Notes: generated by a model from the letters alone, not told the origin. A stretch of 64,000 nt of DNA from Mariniflexile maritimum (GCF_009746565.1 NZ_WRPN01000004.1:228628-292627), one strand, 5' to 3'. Shown: positions 35,110 to 44,337, counted from the stretch's first letter. Numbers and translations are program-made.

Positions 35110-35865
35110 ATGAAAGTAATCATTATTGAAGACGAAAAGCCATCAGCACGCCGGTTACAGCGTATGTTGGCAACTTTAAACCTGCAGGCAGAAACCATGC
35201 TACACTCCGTTGAAGAATCCATCCAATGGTTTGAAAACAACCCGCATCCAGATTTGATTTTTTTGGACATTCAGTTAAGCGACGGACTTTCCTTCGAGAT
35301 TTTTGAGGCTGTTGAAATTAATTCGGCCGTTATTTTTACCACAGCTTATGATGCGTATGCGCTTCAAGCTTTCAAACTAAATAGCATCGATTACTTGTTA
35401 AAGCCCATTGATGACAACGAGTTGGCCAAAGCCGTAAAAAAATACCAAGAGCGTTTGCCACAAAAACAGGCCGTTACTTTAGATTTTAACGATATTAAAA
35501 AATTGCTCATCAACCCGATTGACCGCGAATATAAAAAACGTTTTTCGGTAAAAGTGGGCCAACATTTAAAACTGATTAACATTGATGAGATTGAGTGTTT
35601 TTACAGCGAAAACAAAGGCACTTATTTGCACACTTCCGATGGCAGGAATTATTTATTGGACACTACTTTAGAACTTTTGGAAAACGAACTGGAACCGCAA
35701 ACCTTTTTCCGCATTAACCGAAAGTTTTTTGTAAACATACATGCCATCAAAGATATGGTAAGTTATACCAATTCGCGCCTGCAAATAAAGCTAAACTCGT
35801 ATAAAGATGATGAGGTGGTGGTTGCGCGCGAACGCGTAAAAGATTTTAAGGCTTGGTTGGAATAG
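35110..35865 (+). CDS. LytTR family response regulator
   Basis: 251 aa. The receiver domain occupies 1-115, with acidic Glu7/Asp8 and phospho-acceptor Asp53 (LIFLDIQLSDG). The LytTR DNA-binding domain covers about 145-250 (LKLINIDEIECFYSENKGTY, LEPQTFFRINRKFFVNIHAI, later VVARERVKDFKAWL). It is activated by the kinase two genes upstream. It probably controls genes that may include the operon itself; no direct-repeat site was identified. Confidence 0.93.
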   Translation: MKVIIIEDEKPSARRLQRMLATLNLQAETMLHSVEESIQWFENNPHPDLIFLDIQLSDGLSFEIFEAVEINSAVIFTTAYDAYALQAFKLNSIDYLLKPIDDNELAKAVKKYQERLPQKQAVTLDFNDIKKLLINPIDREYKKRFSVKVGQHLKLINIDEIECFYSENKGTYLHTSDGRNYLLDTTLELLENELEPQTFFRINRKFFVNIHAIKDMVSYTNSRLQIKLNSYKDDEVVVARERVKDFKAWLE

Positions 35866-35898
35866 GGCTTCTATTGAATAACGTTTTTCAGGAAAAAT

Positions 35899-36261
35899 TT
35901 AGTTTCTTAAAATCTTTTCCATTTTTTTGCCTTTGGCCAATTCGTCAACCAGTTTGTCTAAGTACCTTACTTGTTTGGTTAATGTGTTTTCAATGTCCTC
36001 TATTCGGTAACCACAAATAACGCCCTTAATTAAATGGGCCTTTGGGTTTAAATGGGCTTCCTCAAAAAAGGTTTTAAAAGTTGCCTTTTCGTCTATAAAG
36101 GTTTGTATCTTGATTTTGTTAAAGCCTGTTAGCCATTCTATTACCTGTTGTAATTCCTCTACAGTCCTCCCTTTTTTTTCAACTTTTGTAACATAATGTG
36201 GATATACCGAAGCGAATAACATGGAAGCAATTCGGTTGTTATGTTCGGTTGTTGGTTTCAT
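35899..36261 (-). CDS. DUF2200 family protein
   Basis: 120 aa from ATG 36261; 15 further upstream codons are open but do not fit the family. The sequence begins MKPTTEHNNRIASMLFASVY and continues PHYVTKVEKKGRTVEELQQV then IEWLTGF, the hallmark of DUF2200. A second block HLIKGVICGYRIEDIENTLT follows. It is a soluble protein of unknown function. Confidence 0.88.
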   Translation of the reverse strand: MKPTTEHNNRIASMLFASVYPHYVTKVEKKGRTVEELQQVIEWLTGFNKIKIQTFIDEKATFKTFFEEAHLNPKAHLIKGVICGYRIEDIENTLTKQVRYLDKLVDELAKGKKMEKILRN

Positions 36262-36393
36262 GTTTCTTTTGAATTTAAAAAAAATGATAGTGGGTTTGTT
36301 AGACATTATATAAAATCGTTCAATACAATTCTAGCCCTAAACGAAATTAGTAGAAACTTTTTACAAAATCACGAGGTCAATTTTAAAATTAAG

Positions 36394-37917
36394 CTATTTC
36401 TTCCGCAGTTCAAACAAATCTTTTCGGCGGTCGCGTAAATTTCTAACGCTACCAAATTGGTTAAGCTCGCGCAGTAAATCAATGTCAACATCGGCAATTA
36501 ATATCATTTCGGTATTGGTGGTTGCCTCGGCCTTAATGCCATTGGCTGGAAAGGCAAAATCGCAGGGTGTAAATACCATCGATTGTGCAAACTGTATATC
36601 CATATTGTGCACTTTTGGTAGGTTGCCAACGCTACCGGCTATGGCAACATAACATTCGTTTTCTATGGCGCGGGCTTGTGCACAGTGGCGCACGCGGGAG
36701 TAGCCATTTTGTGTATCGGTTAAAAAGGGCACGAATAATATGTCCATGCCTTCATCGGCCAGAATACGGCTTAGTTCCGGGAACTCCGAATCGTAACATA
36801 TTAAAATGCCTATCTTTCCGCAGTCGGTATCAAAAGTTCTTAATTCATTGCCGCCTTGCATGCCCCAAACCTTGGCTTCATCGGGGGTAACATGTAGTTT
36901 TTCGTAGCGTTCGGTACTGCCATCGCGTTTGCATAAATAGCCCACGTTATATAACAGGTCGCCTCGTAATTCTGGCATGCTGCCCGTAATGATATTGATG
37001 TTGTACGAAATGGCAAATTCCGAAAACTTTTTCACAATGGAGGGGGTGTGTGTTGCCAATTCCCTTATGGCTTCACTTTCGCTCATGTGATTGTGATCGG
37101 CCATTAATGGGGCGTTAAAAAACTCTGGAAATAAGGCGAAATCGGAGCGATATGCCGATACGGAATCGATAAAGAATTCGGCTTGCTGCATCAATTCTTC
37201 CATCCCTTTATATAAGCGCATTTGCCATTGTATCAGGCCCAAGCGTACTATTTTCTTTTTGGTTATGGCCTTGTTGGTTTTCTTTTCGTAATAAATATTG
37301 TCCCATTCCAAAAGTACCGCAAACTCATTGGAGGCTATGTCGCCCTGCAAATAACCTTTTAATATCTTGGAAGGATGGAAATCGTTGGAGATTTGAAAGT
37401 TTAAAACAGGATCGTGTATTTCTTTCCTACGCACTTTTTCTATATATTCCTTGGGCGATAGTTGATTGGCATATTTGTGGTAATTTGGTATGCGTCCACC
37501 AAAGGCAATACCCCGCAGGTTTAGGCGTTCGGTTAGTTCTTTTCTGTAATCGTACAAACGTCTGCCAAGGCGCAAACCGCGGTATTCCTTTTTTATGAAC
37601 ACATCAATTCCATACAAGACATCGCCTCGGTTGGTATGGGTACTAAAGGTGAAATTTCCTGTAATATCTTCGTAAGTATGGTGGTCGTCAAATTGGTTGT
37701 AATCTAAAATTATCGATAAAGCACAACCCGCCAACTGTCCATTTACTTTTATAACCACCTGACCCTCAGGAAATTTTTCAATTAAAGATTTTATATGGTA
37801 TTTTCTCCAGTAAGATCCTGGCATGTTGGCATAGGCCTCTATCATTACATCTTTAAGCTCTTGGTAGTCTTCTAAAGTTAGGTACTTTAGTTCTATGTTT
37901 TCAATGTCATGTATCAT
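36394..37917 (-). CDS. GNAT acetyltransferase fused to a carbon-nitrogen hydrolase
   Basis: 507 aa. The N-terminal GNAT domain (about 8-200) has YRGLRLGRRLYDYRKELTER as the acetyl-CoA loop. The C-terminal nitrilase-superfamily domain (about 225-505) shows the catalytic Glu (FALFPEFFN), Lys (TERYEKLHVTP) and Cys (IGILICYDSEFPE). The fusion is common in Bacteroidota. It is presumed to couple hydrolysis of an amide with acetylation of an amine, but the substrate is unknown. Confidence 0.88.
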   Translation of the reverse strand: MIHDIENIELKYLTLEDYQELKDVMIEAYANMPGSYWRKYHIKSLIEKFPEGQVVIKVNGQLAGCALSIILDYNQFDDHHTYEDITGNFTFSTHTNRGDVLYGIDVFIKKEYRGLRLGRRLYDYRKELTERLNLRGIAFGGRIPNYHKYANQLSPKEYIEKVRRKEIHDPVLNFQISNDFHPSKILKGYLQGDIASNEFAVLLEWDNIYYEKKTNKAITKKKIVRLGLIQWQMRLYKGMEELMQQAEFFIDSVSAYRSDFALFPEFFNAPLMADHNHMSESEAIRELATHTPSIVKKFSEFAISYNINIITGSMPELRGDLLYNVGYLCKRDGSTERYEKLHVTPDEAKVWGMQGGNELRTFDTDCGKIGILICYDSEFPELSRILADEGMDILFVPFLTDTQNGYSRVRHCAQARAIENECYVAIAGSVGNLPKVHNMDIQFAQSMVFTPCDFAFPANGIKAEATTNTEMILIADVDIDLLRELNQFGSVRNLRDRRKDLFELRKK

Positions 37918-38075
37918 CTGCGAATTTTTTAAAAAGTAAATTTTGAACCAAATACAAGCAATTACTTATATGGTAACAAGCTGTTATTTAGTAGGTTTAG
38001 GTTTTGAAAAGTTTTTGCTGAAAAAATCAGCAGCAACAATATCAAGTAAATTTAATGAAAATTTAGAGTATGGGG

Positions 38076-39071
38076 TTATTGTTTTTTCATAAACTGCCTA
38101 ATGGCCACCCATTGTTTAAGCATGTCCCTAGCATCTTGTGCGGGGTAGCCCAAAACGGTTTTTCCCGCTTCTACATCGCCCATAACGCCCGATCCCGCAC
38201 CTACGGTAGCACCCGAATGGATGGTGGTATGGTCTTTTATAGAAGCACTGCCACCAATAATAACGCCATCGCCCAAGGTTACCGAACCAGCGAGTCCGCT
38301 GTGTCCGGCCATGATGCAGAACCGCCCCATTACACTGTTGTGGGCTATTTGTACGAGGTTGTCGATTTTGCAGCCATCTCCAATAATGGTGGAACTGAAT
38401 TTCGCCCGATCTACGCACGAATTGGCGCCAATTTCAACATAATGCCCAATAATAACATTGCCAATTTGCGGTATTTTTACCAAACCTCGGCCATCATCAC
38501 TGGGCCTGTAACCAAAACCATCGGCGCCAATACTTACGTTGGTATGAAAAATACAGTTGCTGCCAATGATACAACGCTCGCGAATAACCGTTCCCGACCA
38601 AACTACGGTATTATCGCCAATGGTGGTTTCGTCAAAAACGCACACATTGGGGTATAGAATCACGTTTTTTCCTAATTCAACATCTTTACCAATATAGCAA
38701 TTTGCGCCAATTTTGCAACCACTGCCAATAGTTGCTGTGGTGTGTACGACCGCTGTTGGGTGTATATCGGTATCGAATACGAGTGCTGGCGGATTGAACA
38801 ATTCCAAGACTTTTGCCATGGCTAAATCGGCATTTTTTACTTTTATCAACGCTTGTCCCTCACCGGGTTCTAGGGCTAAGGTATCATTTACAATAACGGC
38901 ACAGGCTTTTGAGGCGGCCCATAGTTTTGCGTGTTTTGCACTTCCTATATAGGTAATATGGAAACTTTCAGCATTTTGTAATTGTTCAGGGCCCGTTATT
39001 TTTTGCGTGGTGTTGCCAATAAGTTCACCCTTTAAAATGGCGTTAATTTCTGATACCGTATAAGTTGTCAT
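38076..39071 (-). CDS. lpxD: LpxD, UDP-3-O-acylglucosamine N-acyltransferase
   Basis: 331 aa. There is a uridine-binding N-terminal domain (about 1-100), then left-handed helix hexapeptide repeats (IGSGCKIGANCYIGKDVELG and similar). The catalytic-His block is LVQIAHNSVMGRFCIMAGHS. A C-terminal helix (DMLKQWVAIRQFMKK) completes the fold. It adds the N-linked hydroxyacyl chain in lipid A synthesis. No lpxC/fabZ/lpxA is nearby, so this may be a second, stand-alone lpxD copy. Confidence 0.9.
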   Translation of the reverse strand: MTTYTVSEINAILKGELIGNTTQKITGPEQLQNAESFHITYIGSAKHAKLWAASKACAVIVNDTLALEPGEGQALIKVKNADLAMAKVLELFNPPALVFDTDIHPTAVVHTTATIGSGCKIGANCYIGKDVELGKNVILYPNVCVFDETTIGDNTVVWSGTVIRERCIIGSNCIFHTNVSIGADGFGYRPSDDGRGLVKIPQIGNVIIGHYVEIGANSCVDRAKFSSTIIGDGCKIDNLVQIAHNSVMGRFCIMAGHSGLAGSVTLGDGVIIGGSASIKDHTTIHSGATVGAGSGVMGDVEAGKTVLGYPAQDARDMLKQWVAIRQFMKKQ

Positions 39072-39274
39072 TCGTTTTTTGGTTGGTTTGTTTTTGTGAA
39101 GGTAATAGAAAAAGTTGCAATTAATTAATATTCTTTAGAATAAAACGGAATTTGCCCCTGTTTTATGAACAAAACCAACAACCTAATGCGCTATGGCACA
39201 TTTAATTTTCTTGATTGTATAGGGATACAAAAAGTTTGGTTATCCGTTCTTACAGCTTTCGGTAAAAAAGAGAA

Positions 39275-40447
39275 TCAGTCTTCAATTCTGTTATCATCAA
39301 AGGCAGATGGCAGCAATTTAGGGATGAATTTTACAACCAAAGGGAGTAATAAGGCGCCACCGGGCAATAAAAATATAGCCAAACTAGGGATTGATTTAAA
39401 AATGTCGAGCAACTGTTCCTGGACTTTTTTTTGTTCCTTGGGCGTTAAATCGCGTTTGGTCGATTGGGTAAGCAAAACCATCAGTTCTTTACTGTCCTTT
39501 AACTCTTGGTATAAACGTTTGCTGTTTCTAACAATCAATTTTTTCACCATTTTGCTGGAGTTGTTGTAAAAACTTTTCGCTAGGTTATTGGTGTTTAAAA
39601 GCGCAATCTCATCTTTATGTAGCATATAAAAACGGTTTACGGTTTTAATGGATTGTTTAATGTAAATGGTATCAATTTGCAAATCGGTGCTCAAATCGAT
39701 TAAAAATAATTCCTCCTTTTTTTCAATGGTCTTATCGGTCCAACTGGCCATACATGCTAAGTCCAAAACATAGTATTTTTCTAATTGGGTCTTCATGTTT
39801 TTTATGGCGTCGGTATATGCCATGGGCTTACTGTTGCGGTACCTTAATGAAGATTCAAACAATTTGATTAAGCTTTCATCATATTGGTTTTTCGATGTTT
39901 TGGCGTGCAATGCGCTTAGTGCAATGGTTTCAATGGCCGCTTCCAAATTCTTAATATATTCAATGGAAAGGGTTTCGTTCTTTAAATATTCCTGATAGGC
40001 CAATACATCAACATAAAGCAACACGTTTATTAAGAAGTAGTTGAAGTTTTTTGTGATGAAGTTATCATCAATTTGAATGCGTTTTTGAATGATTTTCTCT
40101 AGTTGCTCACTCGATTTTTTTTCACCCAACAAATCATTGAAAAAGGATGTTTTAAGTTCGTTTATTTCGGTGTAAAAATTAATGACACTTTCAATAAAGG
40201 GTTTTTCGGTATGGGCGTTTGCGTGGGTATAAAGAAGCGCTAAGCATAAATTTGTTTTTGAAAGCTCTTCGTCGGTAAAATCCTTGTTCAAAACAACATG
40301 GCACACCACGTCAAAATTACTTCCATAAATAAAGCCGCAATCTCTTAGCGCATTGTAAAACGTTTCGCTTTCAACGTTCAAAAAAGAGTTGTTTTTAGCA
40401 GCTTCTTTTAGTAATTTCTTAATCCAGCCATTACCCGATGGGTTCAT
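39275..40447 (-). CDS. LETM1-related biofilm-associated family protein
   Basis: 390 aa from ATG 40447 (MNPSGNGWIKKLLKEAAKN); an earlier in-frame start at 40501 is unlikely. The C-terminus KELMVLLTQSTKRDLTPKEQ, KKVQEQLLDIFKSIPSLAIF then LPGGALLLPLVVKFIPKLLP is the LETM1-like signature of a protein family named for biofilm phenotypes in Flavobacteriia. The remainder is helical. It is membrane-associated through the LETM1-like segment. The mechanism is unknown. Confidence 0.85.
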   Translation of the reverse strand: MNPSGNGWIKKLLKEAAKNNSFLNVESETFYNALRDCGFIYGSNFDVVCHVVLNKDFTDEELSKTNLCLALLYTHANAHTEKPFIESVINFYTEINELKTSFFNDLLGEKKSSEQLEKIIQKRIQIDDNFITKNFNYFLINVLLYVDVLAYQEYLKNETLSIEYIKNLEAAIETIALSALHAKTSKNQYDESLIKLFESSLRYRNSKPMAYTDAIKNMKTQLEKYYVLDLACMASWTDKTIEKKEELFLIDLSTDLQIDTIYIKQSIKTVNRFYMLHKDEIALLNTNNLAKSFYNNSSKMVKKLIVRNSKRLYQELKDSKELMVLLTQSTKRDLTPKEQKKVQEQLLDIFKSIPSLAIFLLPGGALLLPLVVKFIPKLLPSAFDDNRIED

Positions 40448-40720
40448 AGTTTTAGTGTATTTACAGGTACAAAAGTAATGTATTAACACTGGTATTTGCA
40501 ATTATTTTATATAGCAAAATTATTAACAAACCCAGTATCAAAATTTGGGCATGGGTCTGTTTTTGGGAACAAGCTAGTCAATAAAAAACCAACATTTTAA
40601 AAAAAAGAAGACAAAAAGGGTTGTTGGGGCAACAACGTTAAAGGTTTTATTGCTACCGTAAACCAGAAAGGGTTTAAAAACATGGTGCAAATGCACTAAA
40701 TAAATTTTGTTTGAATGGCA
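40448..40720. other. intergenic region with an unexplained hairpin
   Basis: No gene is seen. A perfect 7-bp stem with a GGG loop (GTTGTTG-GGG-CAACAAC, 40620-40636) lies about 175 bases upstream of the LETM1-related gene, without a T-run. It could be an RNA structure read through from sodC, although a strong terminator lies between. Confidence 0.4.
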
Positions 40721-40746
40721 AAAAAAAAGCAACTCGTTAAAGTTGC
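40721..40746 (-). terminator. intrinsic terminator of sodC
   Basis: Stem GCAACT...AGTTGC (40729-40746). On the minus strand it is followed by eight T, placed 17 bases after the sodC stop. Confidence 0.85.
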
Positions 40747-40762
40747 TTTTTTGCTAGTTGTT

Positions 40763-41335
40763 CTACTCAATAATACCGCCACAACTTATGCGGCCACCGG
40801 CATCGCCCGTGGGTTGTGTTGTAAAATCATCTTTGCCAGTATGTACAATTATACCTTTGCCAATAATGTTTTTGGTTTCATCGGCACAACCTATGCACCA
40901 TTCGTTGGTTGACATAGAGATGCTGCCATTGCCTTGTTCATCAGCGGTAAAATTACCAATATCGCCTTTGTGGTAGCCGGTTTCTGCACCCCATTTTCCA
41001 TGCGGTTGTTTGGTAGGGTTCCAATGGCCACCTGCTGAACTGCCATCAGGCGATGAACAATCAGACGATTCATGGATGTGTATGGCATGTTCACCAGGTT
41101 CTAAACCGCTTAGCGTTGCCTTCATATTTACAACGCCATTTTCTTCAGTAAAAACAACGGTTCCACTTACATTGCTTTCGCTTTTTGCCATCAGGTTTAC
41201 CACAACTTCTTTTAGTGTTTGTACTTGGGTTTCAACTGGTTTTGCTTCCGTAGTTTCCGCTGTTTTTTTCTCGTTTTTGCACGATACGATGCTTAACAAC
41301 GATAGGCTAATTACAAAAATACTTGCTTTCTTCAT
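40763..41335 (-). CDS. sodC: Cu/Zn superoxide dismutase, lipoprotein
   Basis: 190 aa with a lipoprotein signal (lipid Cys19 in LSIVSCKNE), so it is exposed in the periplasm or on the surface. Metal ligands are visible: Cu His86 and His88 (HAIHIHES), bridging His104 (GGHWNP), Zn His112, His122 and Asp125 (YHKGD), and Cu His165. The disulfide is Cys93-Cys185 and the guiding Arg is 182. An extra Cys pair (WCIGC, about 147-150) is a Bacteroidota-type loop. It destroys extracytoplasmic superoxide. Confidence 0.92.
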   Translation of the reverse strand: MKKASIFVISLSLLSIVSCKNEKKTAETTEAKPVETQVQTLKEVVVNLMAKSESNVSGTVVFTEENGVVNMKATLSGLEPGEHAIHIHESSDCSSPDGSSAGGHWNPTKQPHGKWGAETGYHKGDIGNFTADEQGNGSISMSTNEWCIGCADETKNIIGKGIIVHTGKDDFTTQPTGDAGGRISCGGIIE

Positions 41336-41398
41336 TTTTATTATTTTTTTATTTACCCGAAAGTTACTATATTAAAGAACCATTTGCAAGTTATTTAT

Positions 41399-41442
41399 AT
41401 GACATTTGTCATGTTTTTAGATTTCGCATTGCGATACTTTTG
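41399..41442 (+). promoter_or_regulatory. hemN promoter with Crp/Fnr-like palindrome
   Basis: ATGACA-TT-TGTCAT (41399-41412, centre 41405.5) precedes a -7 box TACTTTTG (41435-41442). No usable -33 box is present. If transcription starts near 41447 the palindrome is centred at -41.5, the classical class II activator position. This is fitting for an oxygen-responsive Fnr-type control of an oxygen-independent haem enzyme. Confidence 0.55.
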
Positions 41443-41458
41443 AATATAAATGTTAGGT

Positions 41459-42823
41459 ATGTCAAGTTTTTTAGTAAATAAATATAATGTGGCGGGTCCC
41501 CGCTATACCAGTTATCCAACGGTGCCCTATTGGGATGATGATACGTTTTCATTGAACAATTGGAAAACAACATTAATAAAATCCTTTAATCAAAGCAACT
41601 CAAAAGAAGGAATAAGCGTGTATATTCACCTTCCTTTTTGCGAAAGTTTGTGTACGTTTTGCGGATGCAATAAGCGCATCACCAAGCAGCACCATGTAGA
41701 GTCGCCCTATATAACCGCCATTTTAAAGGAATGGGCCTTATATTTGGCACTTTTTGATGAAAAACCAATTATTAAGGAAATGCATTTGGGCGGTGGAACC
41801 CCCACGTTTTTTAGTCCGGAAAATTTAAAACGGTTGATACAGGGCATTTTAATGGATGCTAATTTGGCCGATGACTATGAGTTTAGTTTTGAGGGCCACC
41901 CAAACAACACCACGCGCGAACACTTGCAGGCCCTTTTTGATGTGGGCTTTAGGCGTGTAAGCTATGGGGTGCAAGACTATAATGAAACCGTGCAAAAGGC
42001 CATTCATAGAATTCAACCTTTTGAAAACGTTAAACGTGCCACAGATTTGGCCAGGGAAATAGGTTATGAGTCGGTTGGCCATGATATTATTTTCGGGTTG
42101 CCCTTCCAAACCATCGACCATATAAAGGAAACTATTTTAAAAACAAAAGCACTCCTGCCCGATAGGTTGGCGTTTTACAGTTATGCCCACGTACCCTGGA
42201 TTAAAGGAAACGGCCAACGCGGGTTTAATGAAGGCGACTTGCCCTCGCCCGAACTAAAACGTGCACAATACCAGTTAGGAAAACAATTACTAACCGAAGT
42301 AGGCTATCATGAAATAGGGATGGACCATTTTGCGTTGCCCACCGATACGCTTTATAAATCGATGTTAAACGGTAAGTTACACCGTAACTTTATGGGCTAT
42401 ACCGCCTCAAAAACCCAAGCCATGATTGGTTTGGGCGTTTCGTCCATTAGCGATAGTTGGTATGGGTTTTCGCAAAACGAAAAAAGCATCGAGGCTTATT
42501 ATGATGCACTGAATGTTAACAAAATTCCCGTGTACCGTGGCCATATTTTAAGTAAGGAAGATTTAATTATACGCAAGCACATACTCAACCTCATGTGCCG
42601 GTTTAAAACAAGCTGGACAAGCGATGCTTCTTATTTTGAAGAGCTTCCAGAAGTGCTGGCACGGTTGAAGGAAATGGAAACCGACGGCCTGCTAACCATC
42701 CATCCAAACAGTATCGCGGTTACCCAAAAAGGGCAGCCCTTTGTACGGAATATTTGTATGGCCTTCGATTTGTTGTTACAACGAAAACAGCCCGATACCC
42801 AGTTGTTTTCTATGACAGTTTAA
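41459..42823 (+). CDS. hemN: oxygen-independent coproporphyrinogen III oxidase
   Basis: 454 aa from ATG 41459 (an ATG three codons earlier at 41450 is also possible but almost coincides with the predicted transcript start). The radical-SAM cluster motif is CESLCTFCGC (CX3CX2C). The start NKYNVAGPRYTSYPTVPYW is typical of HemN. It decarboxylates coproporphyrinogen III to protoporphyrinogen IX without oxygen, for haem synthesis under low oxygen. Confidence 0.93.
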   Translation: MSSFLVNKYNVAGPRYTSYPTVPYWDDDTFSLNNWKTTLIKSFNQSNSKEGISVYIHLPFCESLCTFCGCNKRITKQHHVESPYITAILKEWALYLALFDEKPIIKEMHLGGGTPTFFSPENLKRLIQGILMDANLADDYEFSFEGHPNNTTREHLQALFDVGFRRVSYGVQDYNETVQKAIHRIQPFENVKRATDLAREIGYESVGHDIIFGLPFQTIDHIKETILKTKALLPDRLAFYSYAHVPWIKGNGQRGFNEGDLPSPELKRAQYQLGKQLLTEVGYHEIGMDHFALPTDTLYKSMLNGKLHRNFMGYTASKTQAMIGLGVSSISDSWYGFSQNEKSIEAYYDALNVNKIPVYRGHILSKEDLIIRKHILNLMCRFKTSWTSDASYFEELPEVLARLKEMETDGLLTIHPNSIAVTQKGQPFVRNICMAFDLLLQRKQPDTQLFSMTV

Positions 42824-42875
42824 CCTAAAAATTAATATGGAATAAGCCTTAATCAAACACTAAAAACAGCTACTT

Positions 42876-43709
42876 ATGAAAAAAATTATTGTACCTATCG
42901 ATTTTTCTGAACATTCAGAATACGCCTTGAAAACGGCTGCAAAACTTGCAAAAAAAAATAATGCGGAAGTACTGGCACTGCACATGCTGGAAATGTCTGA
43001 TATTATGTTAACGGCTTCCGACGGACTTCAATACGAAAAAGCAGTTTATTTTTATAAGCTCTCCGAACAAAAATTTGAAAAATTTCTTGATAAAGACTAT
43101 TTAAAGGGCGTAAAAGTAACCCCTATAATTAAACATTTTAAAGTGTTTAGTGAAGTAAACGAGGTTGCTAAAATACATGATGCCGATATTATTGTTATGG
43201 GCTCGCAGGGTACTAGTGGTGCCAAAGAGTTTTTTATTGGCTCCAACACCGAGCGCGTGGTGCGAAACTCTGAAATACCGGTTCTTGTTGTAAAAAATCA
43301 AGTGAAAGACGTGAATTTTGAAGTGGTTGTTTTTGCCTGCGATTTCTCGGAAGAAACCATCAAACCTTATATTAATTCCGTTAACATGTTTAACAAAATT
43401 GGAAGCAAAATGTATATGGTGTATGTTAATTTACCTAATGAACGGTTTTTAACTTCAGCCGAAATGGAAAGAAACGTGGTTAACTTTTTCACGAAGGCAC
43501 TAGGTAATTTAGATAAGATGGAAACGGTTCATTACGTGGCCGATTACACTGCGGAAGAAGGCATCATCAATTTTTCAAACAAAATAGGCGCCGATCTTAT
43601 TGCGGTACCAACCCATGGAAAAAAAGGATTGGCACACTTTTTTGAAGGTAGCGTAGGTGAAGATGTGGCCAACCATGCCGCTTTACCGGTTATGACCTTT
43701 AAAATTTAG
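42876..43709 (+). CDS. tandem-domain universal stress protein
   Basis: 277 aa with two Usp domains. The first (1-145) keeps the ATP-binding pattern GSQGTSGAKEFFIGSNTERV. The second (about 150-277) ends with VPTHGKKGLAHFFEGSVGED, also near consensus. Located 52 bases after hemN and probably co-induced with it under low oxygen. The physiological target is unknown. Confidence 0.88.
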   Translation: MKKIIVPIDFSEHSEYALKTAAKLAKKNNAEVLALHMLEMSDIMLTASDGLQYEKAVYFYKLSEQKFEKFLDKDYLKGVKVTPIIKHFKVFSEVNEVAKIHDADIIVMGSQGTSGAKEFFIGSNTERVVRNSEIPVLVVKNQVKDVNFEVVVFACDFSEETIKPYINSVNMFNKIGSKMYMVYVNLPNERFLTSAEMERNVVNFFTKALGNLDKMETVHYVADYTAEEGIINFSNKIGADLIAVPTHGKKGLAHFFEGSVGEDVANHAALPVMTFKI

Positions 43710-43737
43710 AAAATTAATAGCAAGTGACTAATTTTCA

Positions 43738-43775
43738 AAAAAGGGATGGCAAAAGTATGGGCTGTCCCTTTTTTT
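43738..43775 (+). terminator. intrinsic terminator after the Usp gene
   Basis: Stem AAAGGGA (43740-43746) with TCCCTTT (43765-43771), supported by inner pairing GC/GC and followed by a T-run. Confidence 0.75.
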
Positions 43776-43842
43776 ATACCCAATTTTTTTGGTAAAGCAG
43801 TTACCTCAATATTTAGGTTTATTATTTGTATTGTCATTCTTT

Positions 43843-44175
43843 TTAAAGTTTTGATTTCATAATAATGATTTTTTTTATCAATTCTAATGGTAATGGTTTA
43901 TCAAGCATAAAATGTAAACTGTCTTTTGTTTTTTTTGCCCTGTATTTTGAGATTTCTTCTTCAATTTCTGTAAGTCCGTAAACGGGATAAAGCCCAATAT
44001 GCTTTTTATAAGCAGCAAAGTATAGACGGTTTTTTCCGACTCTGTACGCTGGCATTTTGTAACGAATACTTTCTTCTGTGTTGGGTAAAACTTTAAAAAA
44101 TAGTTGCCGTAATTCATTCAATTTTTTTTGAATGTCAGGTTCAAATTGTTTTATGTACTTTTCTACTTCGTTCAT
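43843..44175 (-). CDS. DUF1801 family protein (YdhG-like)
   Basis: 110 aa. MNEVEKYIKQFEPDIQKKLN begins the fold, then PNTEESIRYKMPAYRVGKNR followed by LYFAAYKKHIGLYPV. This is the DUF1801/YdhG layout, related in fold to frataxin-like iron chaperones. The function is unproven; transcribed alone. Confidence 0.85.
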   Translation of the reverse strand: MNEVEKYIKQFEPDIQKKLNELRQLFFKVLPNTEESIRYKMPAYRVGKNRLYFAAYKKHIGLYPVYGLTEIEEEISKYRAKKTKDSLHFMLDKPLPLELIKKIIIMKSKL

Positions 44176-44305
44176 TTTTTTTTTTTACATAATGTTTAAA
44201 ATTATGTAGCTTTTATTTAGGACGGGGTAAAATTACCGCAAACAGAGCAACGCCCTTAGTGCTAGCCTAAAGTAGCAATTTTTTTGATGTTTTCATCTAA
44301 CAAAA

Positions 44306-44337
44306 AAAGTTTATTGAAACTGGTTTCAATAAACTTT
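44306..44337 (-). terminator. perfect 32-bp palindrome, probable second uxu terminator
   Basis: Each arm is 15 bases (AAAGTTTATTGAAAC and its complement) around a central TG. On the minus strand it is followed by a T-run, downstream of the first uxuA terminator, so it likely backs up termination. An operator role is possible because of the perfect symmetry. Confidence 0.55.

Noticed and set aside
36394..37917. GNAT-nitrilase gene as a novel fusion
   Set aside because: This two-domain arrangement is known in Bacteroidota, so it is annotated but not reported as new.
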